Shown: positions 47,902 through 59,600 of the stretch, in pieces
Position numbering within the stretch: position 1 is the stretch's first letter
How the letters are laid out: every line of letters begins with the position of its first letter
Origin: Fibrobacter intestinalis
Lineage (GTDB): Bacteria; Fibrobacterota; Fibrobacteria; Fibrobacterales; Fibrobacteraceae
Direction: 5' to 3'
Assembly: GCF_900167415.1 (NCBI RefSeq)
Contig: NZ_FUWU01000007.1
Location: 21,744-85,743, forward strand
DNA length: 64,000 bases
Made by a program: the position numbers and the translations under genes
Notes under the pieces: model-generated
The model's database searches: none
What the model was told of the DNA's origin: nothing
The model's input: the letters and a program-made list of their open reading frames with translations, nothing else

Positions 47902-48077
47902 AAAGGCCCAGCGTGAAAACGTGAACATCTGCGTCCTCGATACCGAAGTGTACTCCAACACCGGTGGACAGGCTTCCAAGGCCACGAACCGTGGCGCAGT
48001 CGCTCTCTTCGCTGCCGCCGGTAAGCGCGCCGGCAAGAAGGACCTCGGCCTCATCGCCATGAGTTACAAGAACGTCT

Positions 48078-48166
48078 GTGAGCCAAAAGCGACTTGTCTT
48101 AACAAGTCGTGTTGGCGAGAGTGAGCGCCTATCGGAGTGTCTCGCCAAAGTCTAGCGCGAACGGTC
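48078..48166 (+). repeat. Family A palindromic repeat, copy E2
   Basis: 89 bp, plus orientation: GTGAGCC at the start, stem GCGACTTGT/ACAAGTCGT with loop CTTA, then GGCGAGAGTGAGCGCC, ending GCGCGAACGGTC. It interrupts PFOR after SYKNV and introduces a stop. Its 3' half is of a different subtype from E1 and E3 but like E4. Confidence 0.85.
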
Positions 48167-48247
48167 GTCATCGTTGGGCCGTATCGCCCTCGGCGCAAAC
48201 GACGCTCAGGCCCTGAAGGTTCTCCAGGAAGCGGAAGCACTTTACAC

Positions 48248-48337
48248 GACCGCACAAGTCAAATGCAAAAGAGAATGTCCGACTGACTTGTGCTCTCGCC
48301 TACGACGACAACTTGACAGTTGTCGCCTCCAGCTCAC
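48248..48337 (-). repeat. Family A palindromic repeat, copy E3
   Basis: 90 bp, minus orientation, same subtype as E1: stem GCGACAACT/AGTTGTCGT with loop GTCA, second stem GCACAAGTC/GACTTGTGC. It replaces a few bases of PFOR between LQEAEA and GPSLII. Confidence 0.85.
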
Positions 48338-48720
48338 GGTGGTCCGTCCCTGATCATCTGCTACTGCCCCTGCATCAACCACGGTTTCGATCTGAACAGC
48401 CAGCTTCAGCACCAGAAGATGGCCGTGGATTCCGGTTACTGGACTCTGTTGCGCTACAATCCGGCTCTCGCCGCCGAAGGAAAGGCGCCGCTTGTTCTCG
48501 ACTCCAAGAAGCCGACGATTCCGGTTGCAGAATACATCTACACCGAAAACCGCTACAAGCAGCTCACCCGTAACAATCCGGAAGTGGCCAAGAAGCTCGC
48601 CGACGACCTCCAGAAGGAAGTCGACGCACGTTATGCATTCTACGATGCGATGAGCAAAGATACCGAAGGTCTGATTAGTCTGTAAACGAGTAGGCAGTAG
48701 ACAGTAGGAAGTAGACAGGA

Positions 48721-48762
48721 TACGTCATTGCGAGGAGCCGCAAGGCGACGAAGCAATCTAGT
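48721..48762. repeat. CGTCATTGCGAGG-type dispersed repeat
   Basis: CGTCATTGCGAGGAGC followed by CGACGAAGCAATC, the same family as in the 9.4-10.2 kb island, here in half-length form between the PFOR stop and its terminator. Confidence 0.7.
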
Positions 48763-48792
48763 CCTGCACTACCCTACCGGATACGAAAAATC

Positions 48793-48833
48793 AAAGACGA
48801 GAGTCAAGAGAAATCCTGGCTCTCGTCTTTTTT
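48793..48833 (+). terminator. Terminator after the PFOR remnant
   Basis: AAAGACGAGAG and CTCTCGTCTTT arms with a loop of about 15 bases, followed by a T-run. Different from the one after the 42313 copy, in line with distinct alleles. Confidence 0.85.
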
Positions 48834-48999
48834 ATAAAGAAAGGGGGAAGTCTCCCCCACGCTCCAGCCCCGCCCCACCCATTGTCAAGCCCGCCTTGAG
48901 CGGGCTTCTCCTATTCGCGGGTCTTCCGCTTCCCCTTCTAACGGGTGCTCAAACGCCGCACCCGCAACGCCCGGACTTACCCAACATACTGCATAAACC

Positions 49000-49421
49000 G
49001 CTCAAATATTTGTTGGAGCGCTTTTGCATTTATGCAAAAGCGCTTCTACTTTTGTAGAGGCAGTTCTGTCCGCAAACAAAGTAGCTTCAACTTTTATAGA
49101 TGCAGTTTTGTTTATGTGCGAAAGCACTTGAACATTTGTAGAAGCACTTTTGCTCGTGAGCAAAGGTGCTCAAACTTTTGCGGGAGCGCCTTTGTCACTT
49201 GTGTATAAACGCTTGGACATTTGTAGGAGCCGTTTTGTCCGTGAGCAAAAGCCCTTGAACTTTTATACAAGCGGCTTTGACCGTTTGCAAAGGTGCTTCT
49301 ACTTTTGTAGAAGCTCTTTTGTCCGTGAACAATCGTGCTTGAACTTTTGTAGAAGCGGTTTTGTTCAGGAACAAAGCCGCGAAAACATTTGTAGGAGCAC
49401 TTTCGCGCCTTTTGTAAAGCG
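49000..49421. repeat. Tandem hairpin array, ten units of about 42 bp
   Basis: Units start near 49000, 49043, 49084, 49126, 49168, 49211, 49253, 49295, 49337 and 49379. Each has a GCTTGAACTTTTGTAGAAGC-like left half and a hairpin of the type TTTTG...CAAAA on the right. The first unit has a perfect stem (GCGCTTTTGCAT/ATGCAAAAGCGC at 49017-49042). Units are diverged but the hairpins are kept. Open frames on both strands show 14-residue repeats because 42 is a multiple of three; 41- and 43-base units break phase, so I do not call a gene. The rest of 48834-49668 holds no gene, only small palindromes at about 48891 and 49485-49504. Confidence 0.85.
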
Positions 49422-49668
49422 GCTTTAACAAACAAAGTATGCTTTTACAAAAACAAGACAAAAGTGTGCAAGGTGAGTGAAGCAAAAATATACTCGTATA
49501 TTTTTATTTCCGAGCCGTAGCCACGGACGCCAAAGGCGTCAAATGTGCTACGAACTTGTACAAAACTGACGCAACTGGCGTTGCAACCAGCACATCTAAC
49601 TTTGTGAAAGGCGCATGGAAACCTTTCGCTAAACTGAAACCGGCAACCTTCAAAACGAGGATAGCATC

Positions 49669-50448
49669 ATGATGAAAATCAACAGCATCTGCTACAACAG
49701 ACTCCGCAACGACGAATTCCTTGGCCTCCACAAGAACATCGTCGAACTGACAGAAAGCATCAAGGGCGAAGAAATTCGCCCGTCCATCGAAGCCTACCGC
49801 AAGGCCGTCACCGAATACGCGAACCTCATTGAAGTAAGTGTGGACGAATCCGCCGCAAGCATCGTGAGCCGCCTTGACAAGGAACGCAACGCCGCATACG
49901 CCGCCTGCCGCAACTTTGCCAAGAGCCTCAGGTCCCTTGCAGACAAGGATGTCGTCGCCACCGGAGAAAGGCTCCGCAAGATCTTTACCGAAAATGCGGA
50001 CCCCTTCTACCTCAATCAGGACCAGTCCACGGGTGTCTTCACGAACATTGTCAACAGCCTCAAGGCCATTGACGATGCGAAGCTGGACGCCTGCGGATTC
50101 AAGCCGTGGCTCGAAAACCTTGAAAAGAAAAACAACGATTACCTGGCCGCCGTGCAGACCCGCAACAGGGAACTCGCCGCCAGGGAAAACGGACTCACCA
50201 AGGTCTACCGTGAACGGTGCCTGGATGCATTCGGTATCGTGACGACGCTTGCCATCGGTAAGGCGACCCTAGAAAGCGATGAAGGCTGCACACAGTTTAT
50301 CAAGGCCGTGAACAGCCACATCGAACTGAAGAAGGCCCACCTGAAACTTCGCAAGGGAAGGGGCAAGATTACCGTGACTCCGGAAACACCCGAAACGGCG
50401 GTAATCGAAATTCCCACCGAAACCAAGGACGAGGAAAATGCCGCATAG
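49669..50448 (+). CDS. DUF6261 family protein
   Basis: A 259-residue, mostly helical protein resembling the DUF6261 family known mainly from Bacteroidota: ICYNRLRNDEFLGLHKNIVE near the start, RLDKERNAAYAACRNFAKSL and a charged C-terminal tail. Function is unknown. No signal or membrane segment, so cytoplasmic. GAGGA precedes the ATG, and a second ATG follows at once. It has its own terminator, so it is separate from the toxin gene. Codons are rich in G/C third positions, unlike the AT-richer toxin gene beyond. Confidence 0.7.
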   Translation: MMKINSICYNRLRNDEFLGLHKNIVELTESIKGEEIRPSIEAYRKAVTEYANLIEVSVDESAASIVSRLDKERNAAYAACRNFAKSLRSLADKDVVATGERLRKIFTENADPFYLNQDQSTGVFTNIVNSLKAIDDAKLDACGFKPWLENLEKKNNDYLAAVQTRNRELAARENGLTKVYRERCLDAFGIVTTLAIGKATLESDEGCTQFIKAVNSHIELKKAHLKLRKGRGKITVTPETPETAVIEIPTETKDEENAA

Positions 50449-50479
50449 CAATCAAATACAAGACATGAACAACGAATCT

Positions 50480-50513
50480 CCTGCCTGATCGGATATCAGA
50501 CAGGACTTTTTTT
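50480..50513 (+). terminator. Terminator between the DUF6261 and toxin genes
   Basis: CCTG-C-CTGAT and ATCAG-A-CAGG arms followed by ACTTTTTTT. Confidence 0.85.
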
Positions 50514-50689
50514 GCTTAAAATTAGGGCGTTTTGTCGAAAACGGTTAAATTTTGAAAAAAAAAGACAACCAACTCTATAAATTGCAACATTTTCATAAAT
50601 TTTTTAGTAAGGATTTTTCCGTTGTTCATAAAATTGATTATATTACTATTTGTAAAATAGTGTAAAAATATCACTTCAAAGGAGTCCCT

Positions 50690-53600
50690 ATGTCTCAAGA
50701 CCCCAACCTTTGGTTTGTTCGCGGCACGATTCACAATGCAGACGGAACCGTGTTCCACAATCAAGGTCGCATTTTGGCATACCATATGTTTCCCCAAGGT
50801 GGTTGGCAATGGATTGCTGAATCGGACATAGACTCCAATACGGGGGCATTTGAACTTGTCTTTCATAAGGACCGTTTTCAAGAGGTTGGCTCCCCTGAAG
50901 CTGATTACCCTACCTTGCAAATCCGTGTGACTGATTACGAATACAATCCCTTGTGGATGTCATGCATATATACTACACCCCCGCATGAATTATACATGGG
51001 CGATATCGTTGTCAATGGCGACATAAACGAGAACTGGACCGTTTGCGGAAATGTTTATTATTCGTCCAAAGTGCCGTTTACAAACGGCTATGTCAAGGTT
51101 TTCGATGTCCGCAATGGTGCTCCGCGGGATTTAGGCTTTTGCCAACTCAATGCTGTTGGTTTTTATTCCGTAAGCTACACTAAGGCCCAATTTCAACAGG
51201 GCGATACTTCTATAACCAGTCCAAACCTTCTTGTCCGAGTTTATTCCGCTGACGGCGTGAATGTTGCGAACCAGGCCGGTCCGGCAATCGCTTCTGCCCG
51301 TGAATTCATCAACATAAAGGTCGAATCGGGCGATATCGTAATTCCGGATGGTTCTTGCAGAATTTATGGTTCTGTAGTAAACAAACTGGGCCGCCCCGTT
51401 TCAGGCGTGAAAATTACGGCATATTGTCTGCATTACGACATCACGGACATCAACAATCATTCGACCGGAACTTTCGTTCATCAAGAATTAGGAAATTTTC
51501 AACAAACTGACGAAAACGGTGAATATTCGATTTCCTATAATCCCGAAATATTGCCACAGGGGCTCCTGTTGGATGCAGAAGATGCTTTTGGCAAGGATAA
51601 GGCGTCTTTATACGCAAAACTAGAAGTATACGAAACAGGAGCGCCAACACCCAAGGCTACAATTTTCAAACCGCTTGTTTTTAACGGGAAACGGGAACAA
51701 AGGATTGATTTTGAACTCGATACATCGTCAACCAAAGACAGACAGTCTCTATTTGAAGAATTGGATAGTTTACTTGCGATATATCGTGAAACGGTAACCA
51801 GTGGTTCAACCTATTTAACGGATAGACGTAACAAGATTGACGACTTCTTGAAGAATGTAGATGAATTCCCGCTAGTGGTAGGGCGCGAACATCGCACCGA
51901 CAAAGAAGTCAGGGCATATTTCCTTGCGTATAGCCTTTACTATGGCTTGCTTGGCAGGCTGGAAAAAACAGAAAATGAGTATTCTCCTGAAAAGTATGCA
52001 CAAGGTATTTTCGCACTCACATATCAGGAACTTGTCGAAAATCTTGACGATCTTGTGAATATCGCAGAGCCCGCTTTGCAAACTGCATTATTTGATGCAT
52101 CTACAAGCAATTATATTTCTGCATCTGATGTAAAAACTGAAGATATGCGGAATCTTTGGGAAACAGCGACAATGTCTTCTGCTGTTGTTAACGAGATGGA
52201 AGATCAATTCTCGCCATACCATATATTTTATTTATTCCTAAAAGAAGACTTGGTTCAAGAGAATGTTTACGTAGATGGAGTTTTAACATCTGCTCGCATT
52301 AATTTGCCTTCATTAACAGGAAATGATAAACAAAAAATTGACTCCTTGATGAACGCTTTCTACAATGCAGGTTGCGACTATGGTGAGATGATCTCTAATC
52401 TAAAGAAACAAAATTCTACTTCATTGACAGATGACGATATAACGAGATTGCAACTTTTAATAGACCTGTGCAATTTTGGCGACTGGTATAGCGATTTCGT
52501 AGTGGCGGCATATAAATATGCAATCGACCCTAGGCATCACTTTACCGAATTGAAGGATTTTCTTTCCCTAGAAGAGGCTGCTGATTGGGATGATATTGTC
52601 GATGAAGTTTCAACTCGATATAAAAAATATTATCCGAAAGATTCCCTTGGGTTACCCCATGAATTCCCAGGCAACACAGAAGAAGAACAAAAAATTCTCT
52701 ATACAAAGAAACTAAAGGACTTGATTGCCTCGTGGTTCCCGCAATATAAACTTTATACAAAACTTTCTTCTGCACTTTCCGGCGAAGCCTGGGCCAATTT
52801 ATTCCGTATACTGAAATCAAAGCAATGGGAAGGTTTTAGCCTTATTGAACAAGATTCTAAAAAATACGAAGACGAACATATCTATGCGGAAAAGATAACC
52901 GACGAAACGACTTTAAACAAACTTCATATTTTGCAACGCATTTTCCGTTTAACGGACGATGTTGATGCGGTCGCCTATCTCATTAACAATGGTTTTGAAT
53001 CAGCTACATCTATAGCTCAACTTGACGAGGACTATTTTGTCGCAGAGCACGCCCTTGGAATTGGCACAAAAGAACAGGCGACGCAAATTCACAGAGTCGC
53101 CAAAAGCTTTATGGCCGAGGCTGCGTTTACAATTGGTCAGTTCCACAGAAACCTGAACGAAAACGGCAAGATGTTGCCACCCACTTCGCGCGGCGTGACT
53201 CCGAACCTGACGGTTATGGCTGCGGGTGGTTTGACGCGAGGCGAAGCAACTCGCTCAAATGTAGCCCTACCAAGAATCCCTGCCGCAATTTCTCCTACAT
53301 GGAAGAACCTTTTTGGAAACATCAATAGGAACGGAGCCACCGAGGGCCAGTCCGTATTGAGTGCGTCTGCCTACTTTGTAGATTTGCTGAATTTCTTCAA
53401 GGCGAACGAAGAACCCTACAAAAGATTCCATGAACGCCGTTCGGATCTTCTAAACCTGGAATTGACCAAAGCCAACGCCGAAGTTGCTATGCCAACAATC
53501 GACTTGGTAAACGAATTGCTTGAATGTCTTGCAGGCCATGACGACCAAACAAAGGCTGATATTGTTGCTAACCAGACTCCGTCCAGCGCAACGGTTGCCA

Positions 53601-56600
53601 GTTTACGCGCAGAACCTTTAAAATGGGAAAAGGACGGTGAAGGCGAAACCCGACAGACTGTTGCCAATCAGAAACTGATGACTCATGCCTATCCGGCAAT
53701 GCTCCCCCTGAACACTTACAGGACAAAAGCGACTAAGTTGCTGGCGAATATTCCACTTACATTCTATAGTATGTCGGAAAGCCTTGGTCGCGAGGCGACG
53801 GAGAAAAATAGTCTCTTTGCTGACGAACTTTTGCACAAAATATTGTTCAAGGAAAATTTCAGCGAGCCATGGACTTCTTGGGGCTTAACGCAAAAGAATA
53901 ACAATGTCTATTTCCCGGATAAGTCGGAATACAAGATGGATAATCCGAGTCGTCCGACACCGTATCTGAAAAATATGGATTGGGATGACATCCTTAGACA
54001 TGTTTCAATTCTTTTAGACCGTGCCGGAATCACGTTCAAGGAATTGCAGGAACTCCTCGCCCTCCCGCCTTTAGCCAGATACCATGTCAATTACCATTGC
54101 CCCGATGCTTTACAATATCAATTGGCGGACATCAACGGCTATGTTCTTTTTGAGGAAACCATTGAAGGAAACAACAGGAATGGCGACGAGTCTGTAGGCG
54201 GTGATCGCCTAAGGAATTTCTTCATTGAATTGGCTGCTTTCATTCGCTTCCGTCGTTTACTTGGCTGGAACTTTGCGGATATTGCCTTGCGTTATGATGA
54301 ATTGAATCGCAAGGAGTCCGATGAAGGAACTCCCGAAAATGCGTCTTTCCCGTATGCGGAAGACCCTCTGTGTAATTGGGACCGCGTCCAGGAAATGGTG
54401 GTGCGTTTTGGCATAACCCCGCTCAATTCCCTTGCCTGGTATGGATTTGCGTTAACTGAAGATGAGCTGGAGACCGTATTTGATGTTCCTGTCCTTTTCA
54501 AACGTTATCGCGAACCGAAAGATTTGGAAGATGCTGCAAAAATTGAAAAATACGACGACGAATACATTGAAAACGATATTGCAAAGGCTGCTGCAAGTTG
54601 TTTATCCCTGAAAAAAGAAGATGTCCTTTATTTCTTGGAGCAAAGTGGAATATTCACTGGAGCATCGACGAACGAAGCGCATGAGCAACACGAAAAATTT
54701 CTGAACGGATTGAACTATGTTTACCGCTATGGTACATTTGCTCAAAAACATAACCTGACAGCCGATGAACTTTATCTATTGCAGGATGCGGGACTCGGTT
54801 CTCTAGATGATGTTAGGGACTTCTCTATGGCGATTCGTAAATGCCAGGGAACATCCCTGCCAATATCCGTGATTGAAGACCTAATTCGTAAGCCGGATGA
54901 TTCCGTCACGAAAAAGGCCGAAGCGTTTATGGGTGTCTCTCAAAAGGATGGCTCCGATGAAATCGTACTAGGCTCTTTATACACATCTATTGCGGAGTCG
55001 TGGAACGCTGTAAAAATTGATGAAAAGGATGAACTAAACGATTATCCTGACGGAACAGTGCCCTCACAGGAACAAACAAGGAATGAAGAGCTTCAAGAGG
55101 GCGAAGAGCAGGAAGAAGAATCTGAAATCGATCACTATGCAAATTACGTTATTGCATACAAGGATGCCTGTAGCAAAATACTATTGTCATTGGGATATGA
55201 GGATGTTCCTTATATTGATTTGATTTCACAAGCGCTTTTACCAATTGATGAAGATGATTTGACGGTTCGAACGAACCTAGAAAGTTGGTTGAATGACGTT
55301 TTACAAGAGGATTCTGAACAAATTGAGGATGTCCTTGATGAGCAAAAAACGCCAATTCAGCGACTATATAAATTCTACGGATATTTAAAGCCAGTTTGGA
55401 TAGAAAAACAAGTTTATACAATGCTGTCGCAGGAATTTGGGATAGCGGCTGATGAAAAGGCGCAAGACGCATTCAAGGCTTTGTTGGTCAAAGTTTTTAC
55501 AGCAGCTATCGATGTGTGGACCAGCCGTGTGAAAAATACTCTTTGGCCTAGTGCTCAACCTTTAGCGACAACAAGCGAAATTGACTATATTGCATATTAT
55601 GCCCTATACAAAGCAAACATTCTTTATCAATATGTTTCTGGTTATGTTCTAAATTCCTCTGATGTAGAAACAGGCCTTGTTTTAGGCTTTGGGTGGAATA
55701 GTTGGAATGAATTGTATAGTTACCAAATTATTGATAAAGATGAAAGATTGTATCTTTTGTCAAATATCACGCCTTATTCAGTATTTGAATCCTTAATCGA
55801 AGCGTATTCTGTTTCGGATGCTTTTGGCAATAAAGAATACTCGTATGCAGCCGTTCCGCCTGTAGATAAGGATTCGTTGAACACACCGATAACGAATTTT
55901 CTGCAACTCAAACGTTTACTTCTTATTCCGCAGTCGGTTTTCGCCGAATGCTACAAATATGTGTTCAATATTGAACTAGACGAAGATATAAATACTTGGG
56001 AACAAATTGAAATAAGCAACTGGTCTGAAACCGGAATGTGGTTTAGGTTCTTCAAGGTTTATCAGCTTTATTTAAAAACATTCACGACCCCAGAAACATT
56101 GGAAAATCTGTTCATCGAGTTGAGAGAATCTGATTTGGCAGAACAAACTGGCAGCAATGAAGAACAGACCAGAGAACTCGACGACGAAATCGGTAACTTT
56201 GAAAAACTTAAAAAAGCCGTTCAGGAACTAAACGACAACTTGAACGCCAATTACAGTGAATCTGAATGGTATAAGTTTATACAGGGCGTAAGTGACGAAA
56301 TCCGTAAAGAACGAAGGGATGCATTGGCGGGATTTGTTTGCTGGGAATCTCAGACTACCCCCAAAAAATATCCGCAATCGTTCTTGAATACGAATGACCT
56401 TTACGCATATTACTTGATCGATGTCCTCATGGAACCTGATATGTCCATGTCGCGCATTGTTCAGGCAAATGCGTGTTTGCAGTTGTTTGTTCAACGTTGT
56501 CAGCTTGGCTTGGAAGGTCAAACTATTGATGGTGCAAACCTGTTTAGCGATTCGGCTCTTTCCCAGTGGGAATGGATGAAGAATTATCAAGTTTGGGTGG

Positions 56601-59600
56601 CAAACCGCAAAGTATTCCTCTATCCTGAGAACTGGCTTGATGTTAGTCTGCGTGACGACAAGAGTTCGTTCTTCACCGAACTGGAAGAACGCCTGCAAGA
56701 AGTGGGTGGCGACAGTGACGACATGGAACGCATCTATGCAGAATACTTGGAGAAAATGCGTGAAACAGCTAACCTTGAAATTGTGGGCTGTTGCAAGGAA
56801 GATGGCGACCCGAACGGGGAAACCGTCTATACGCTGCATATTATCGGCAGAACTCGTGGCGAGCCACATCGTTACTATTACCGTAAGTACTTCGCGAAAA
56901 AGAATACTAGAGGGACGTGGTCTCCATGGGAATTAATTGAGGCAGACATCACAGGTGATGTGGTATTCCCCCAGTTGATGAATGGTCGCCTTTATCTGGC
57001 GTGGCCTCAGTTTATGCAGGGACAAAGGCAATTGAATTCGGGTGTAACGGATGGGGTAAGCGTTCCTCAACTTGAATTTTATGTAGAAATCAAGATTGCT
57101 TGGACTTGTTTTAATGGAAATAAATGGCTTGGTGTTAAAACGACGAAAAGTGTATTATACGACACATCTATAGATCCATTAAATTTTCAACTGCCTCCTA
57201 ATGAGTCTATTGGCGATAGATACCATTTCAAATTGGATCAAGATAATGGGAATATTCGTATACGTGTATTTAGAACATTGCTGGATCAATTTAATGCGTC
57301 CGATTATGAAATTCTTCTTCAGCAATGCGATATCGAATATGCCAGAACCCAAAACGAGTTCTATAACCATCTCAAAAACATATATCAAGCGATGCGAAAC
57401 AATGGTGAAACAACAAGAAACGTTATAAAATTTGTTACTGTCACCAATGATACACAAATTCAGCAATGTATTGAAGTACGTGATTTTGGAGAATTGGGTT
57501 CTCAACGAATTAGCGCGCTAGGAATTTTTCTTCTTTCGAGTGATGGAAAAGACGAATCCAGAACGGATATAAAAGCCTTATCACTTGATAGTATGGGGCA
57601 TTATGGTGATTCTCGTGGAACTGGTGTATATTTGTTTTCTCCAGCGAGTTGCTTTCTTAAACACAATTATTGGTTCTCCAATGGAAAACAGCCTCTTGTA
57701 TACAAGCAAAAGGAAATCTTATCTGCTCAAAAAGATTTTCGAATTCTGCCTGTAAATATGGATTTCTATGATCCTGAAGATGAAACCGGCCATGTTAGCG
57801 ACTTGCCATTCTTCTATATGGATTCAACAAATACTTACTTCGTTTGCCCGAAGGCGAATAAGGGCAACAAGCGTGTTTATGAATTCATTTTGATGTCCCA
57901 CCCCATCATGGATGAATTCTTCAACCAGTATAGGAATGGCGGAAAGAAGGAACTGCACACTAGGGGAATACAGGCTTTGGAAAAAGTCCAAAGCTACTAT
58001 ACCATGTATTCCGGCTACAATTACTATTTCGGTTCCGCAATCGGCTACCACATCGCTGGTGACTGGGCTGCATGGGATATGGGACAATCCTTCTTCGAAA
58101 GTAATTATTGCCCGACATATCATGTGACAAAGCCTTATCCTGCGCCCTATGTAGATTTCTCGTGGAATTCTCCCAACGGCATTTATAACTGGGAATTGTT
58201 TTTCTATGTTCCCGTGCGGATTGCCGACAAATTGATTGCGGAGGAAAAATACGAGGCAGCTCTTGAATGGCTGCAGTTGGTATTCGACCCGCAAGGCAAA
58301 AAAGAAGGACCAGAAAAAATCGCCCGCTGGGCAGATGACTTGCCCTCTGGAGCTCAGTATTGGCGTTTCCTACCGTTCTATGCAAACCCTGATGCCGACA
58401 AGACTATTCTAGAATCGCTTGCCGTCCTAGAAGAATCCGATAATTCGCAGAAGAAAAAAGACTTGCAGTGTTTGATTGAACAGTGGAAGTTCGACCCCTT
58501 CGAACCGCACTTGATTGCAAAACAGCGCCTGGTGGCTTACCAGAAATTCGTGGTCATGAAATACTTGAACACACTTATTGCCCGTGGTGACGAACTATTC
58601 ACTCAAGATACTACAGAATCTGTAAACTTGGCAATTCAGTTCTACATCATGGCGGCGGATATTCTTGGCCCGAAGAGTGCAGAAGCCCCAGATCCGTTGA
58701 CTGGTGAAATAAGGACTGCCGACGAGTTGATTGCCGAAGCTGGAGAAGACGGGAATCTTGATTGGGCAAACTCACTCCTTGAATATGAAGATTCTATGTT
58801 GATTGGGCGTATTCGCGACAGGGACACCTATCAAAACAAGTATCCTTATAGGACATCCTTGATTGCAAATATTTCGAAGCAGACATTCTATTTCAATGTT
58901 CCACGTAACGAGAACCTGATGGCGTTCTGGGAAACGGTGGCAGACAGACTCTACAAGATTCGAAATAGCCTGAACATCGAGGGTGTCAAGAGGACGCTAG
59001 CGTTGTTTGCTCCGCCAATAGACCCGGGAATGCTTGTAAAGGCTAGGGCAGCAGGGCTTTCCATCAGTGACATTCTTGCTGATGCCGGAGCCGCATTGCC
59101 GCATTACCGCTTCAAGGTCATTGTTGCGAAGGCGTTAGAAATCGCTCGCGACTTGCGCAACATGCAAGAAACGTTGCTGCAGGCATTGAAGGACAAGGAT
59201 TCCGAGGCATTGGCGCAGTTGCGCATGCAACACCGCATTGCGGCCAAGAAACTCTCGCAAAGCATTTTCGAAATTCAGATGAAGGAACTCGAAACAGAGG
59301 CTTCTTCGCTGGAAGTTGAAAAGGAAAAGAAAACCAAAAAACAGGAACATCATAAGTCTAACATTGAAAAACTTAAGACCGACTTTGAGAACGGCTACGC
59401 CAAGACCATGCAGAAGGTCGCCGACCTTCGTGAAAAAGTGGAATCTGCGAAGCGCATTGCGTCTGCAATGTACAGCATTCCAGATTTGGATGCGGGCGGC
59501 ATTGTGAATGCGTTTGGTGGTATCGACTTCCACATGGCCGCATACGGAGGTCGTAAACTTGGCGAAGCGGCTATTACCATGGCCGAAAGCTATCTGTCGA

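Larger units (their letters stand above)
47549..48685 (+). pseudogene. PFOR (nifJ) remnant interrupted by three family A repeats
   Basis: Collinear pieces of pyruvate:ferredoxin oxidoreductase. 47549-47812: MVVANATGCSSIYGGN to DEAGL. 47902-48077: RENVNICVLDTEVYSNTGGQ to SYKNV. 48177-48239: GRIALGANDAQALKVLQEAE. 48341-48685: GPSLIICYCPCINHGFDLNS to the stop. Between the first two pieces the thiamine-pyrophosphate segment (GDGWAYDIGYGG in typical PFORs) is missing, so the enzyme cannot work. The frame runs through E1 but stops in E2, and piece four is in another frame. All N-terminal domains are absent. Confidence 0.88.

Noticed and set aside
47549..48124. Active 191-residue PFOR-like gene running through repeat E1
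   Set aside because: The thiamine-pyrophosphate segment and all N-terminal domains are missing and the frame ends in repeat E2, so it is a remnant.
47813..48337. Integron attC sites in the family A repeats
   Set aside because: The palindromes lack the paired RYYYAAC/GTTRRRY core sites in the right places, and no integron integrase is in the window.
49000..49435. CRISPR array or repeat protein at 49.0-49.4 kb
   Set aside because: Units have no constant repeat plus variable spacer, no cas genes are near, and the 41- and 43-base units break any protein frame.
49504..49731. 75-residue minus-strand frame ahead of the DUF6261 gene
   Set aside because: It overlaps the start of the DUF6261 gene and has no ribosome site or recognisable pattern.
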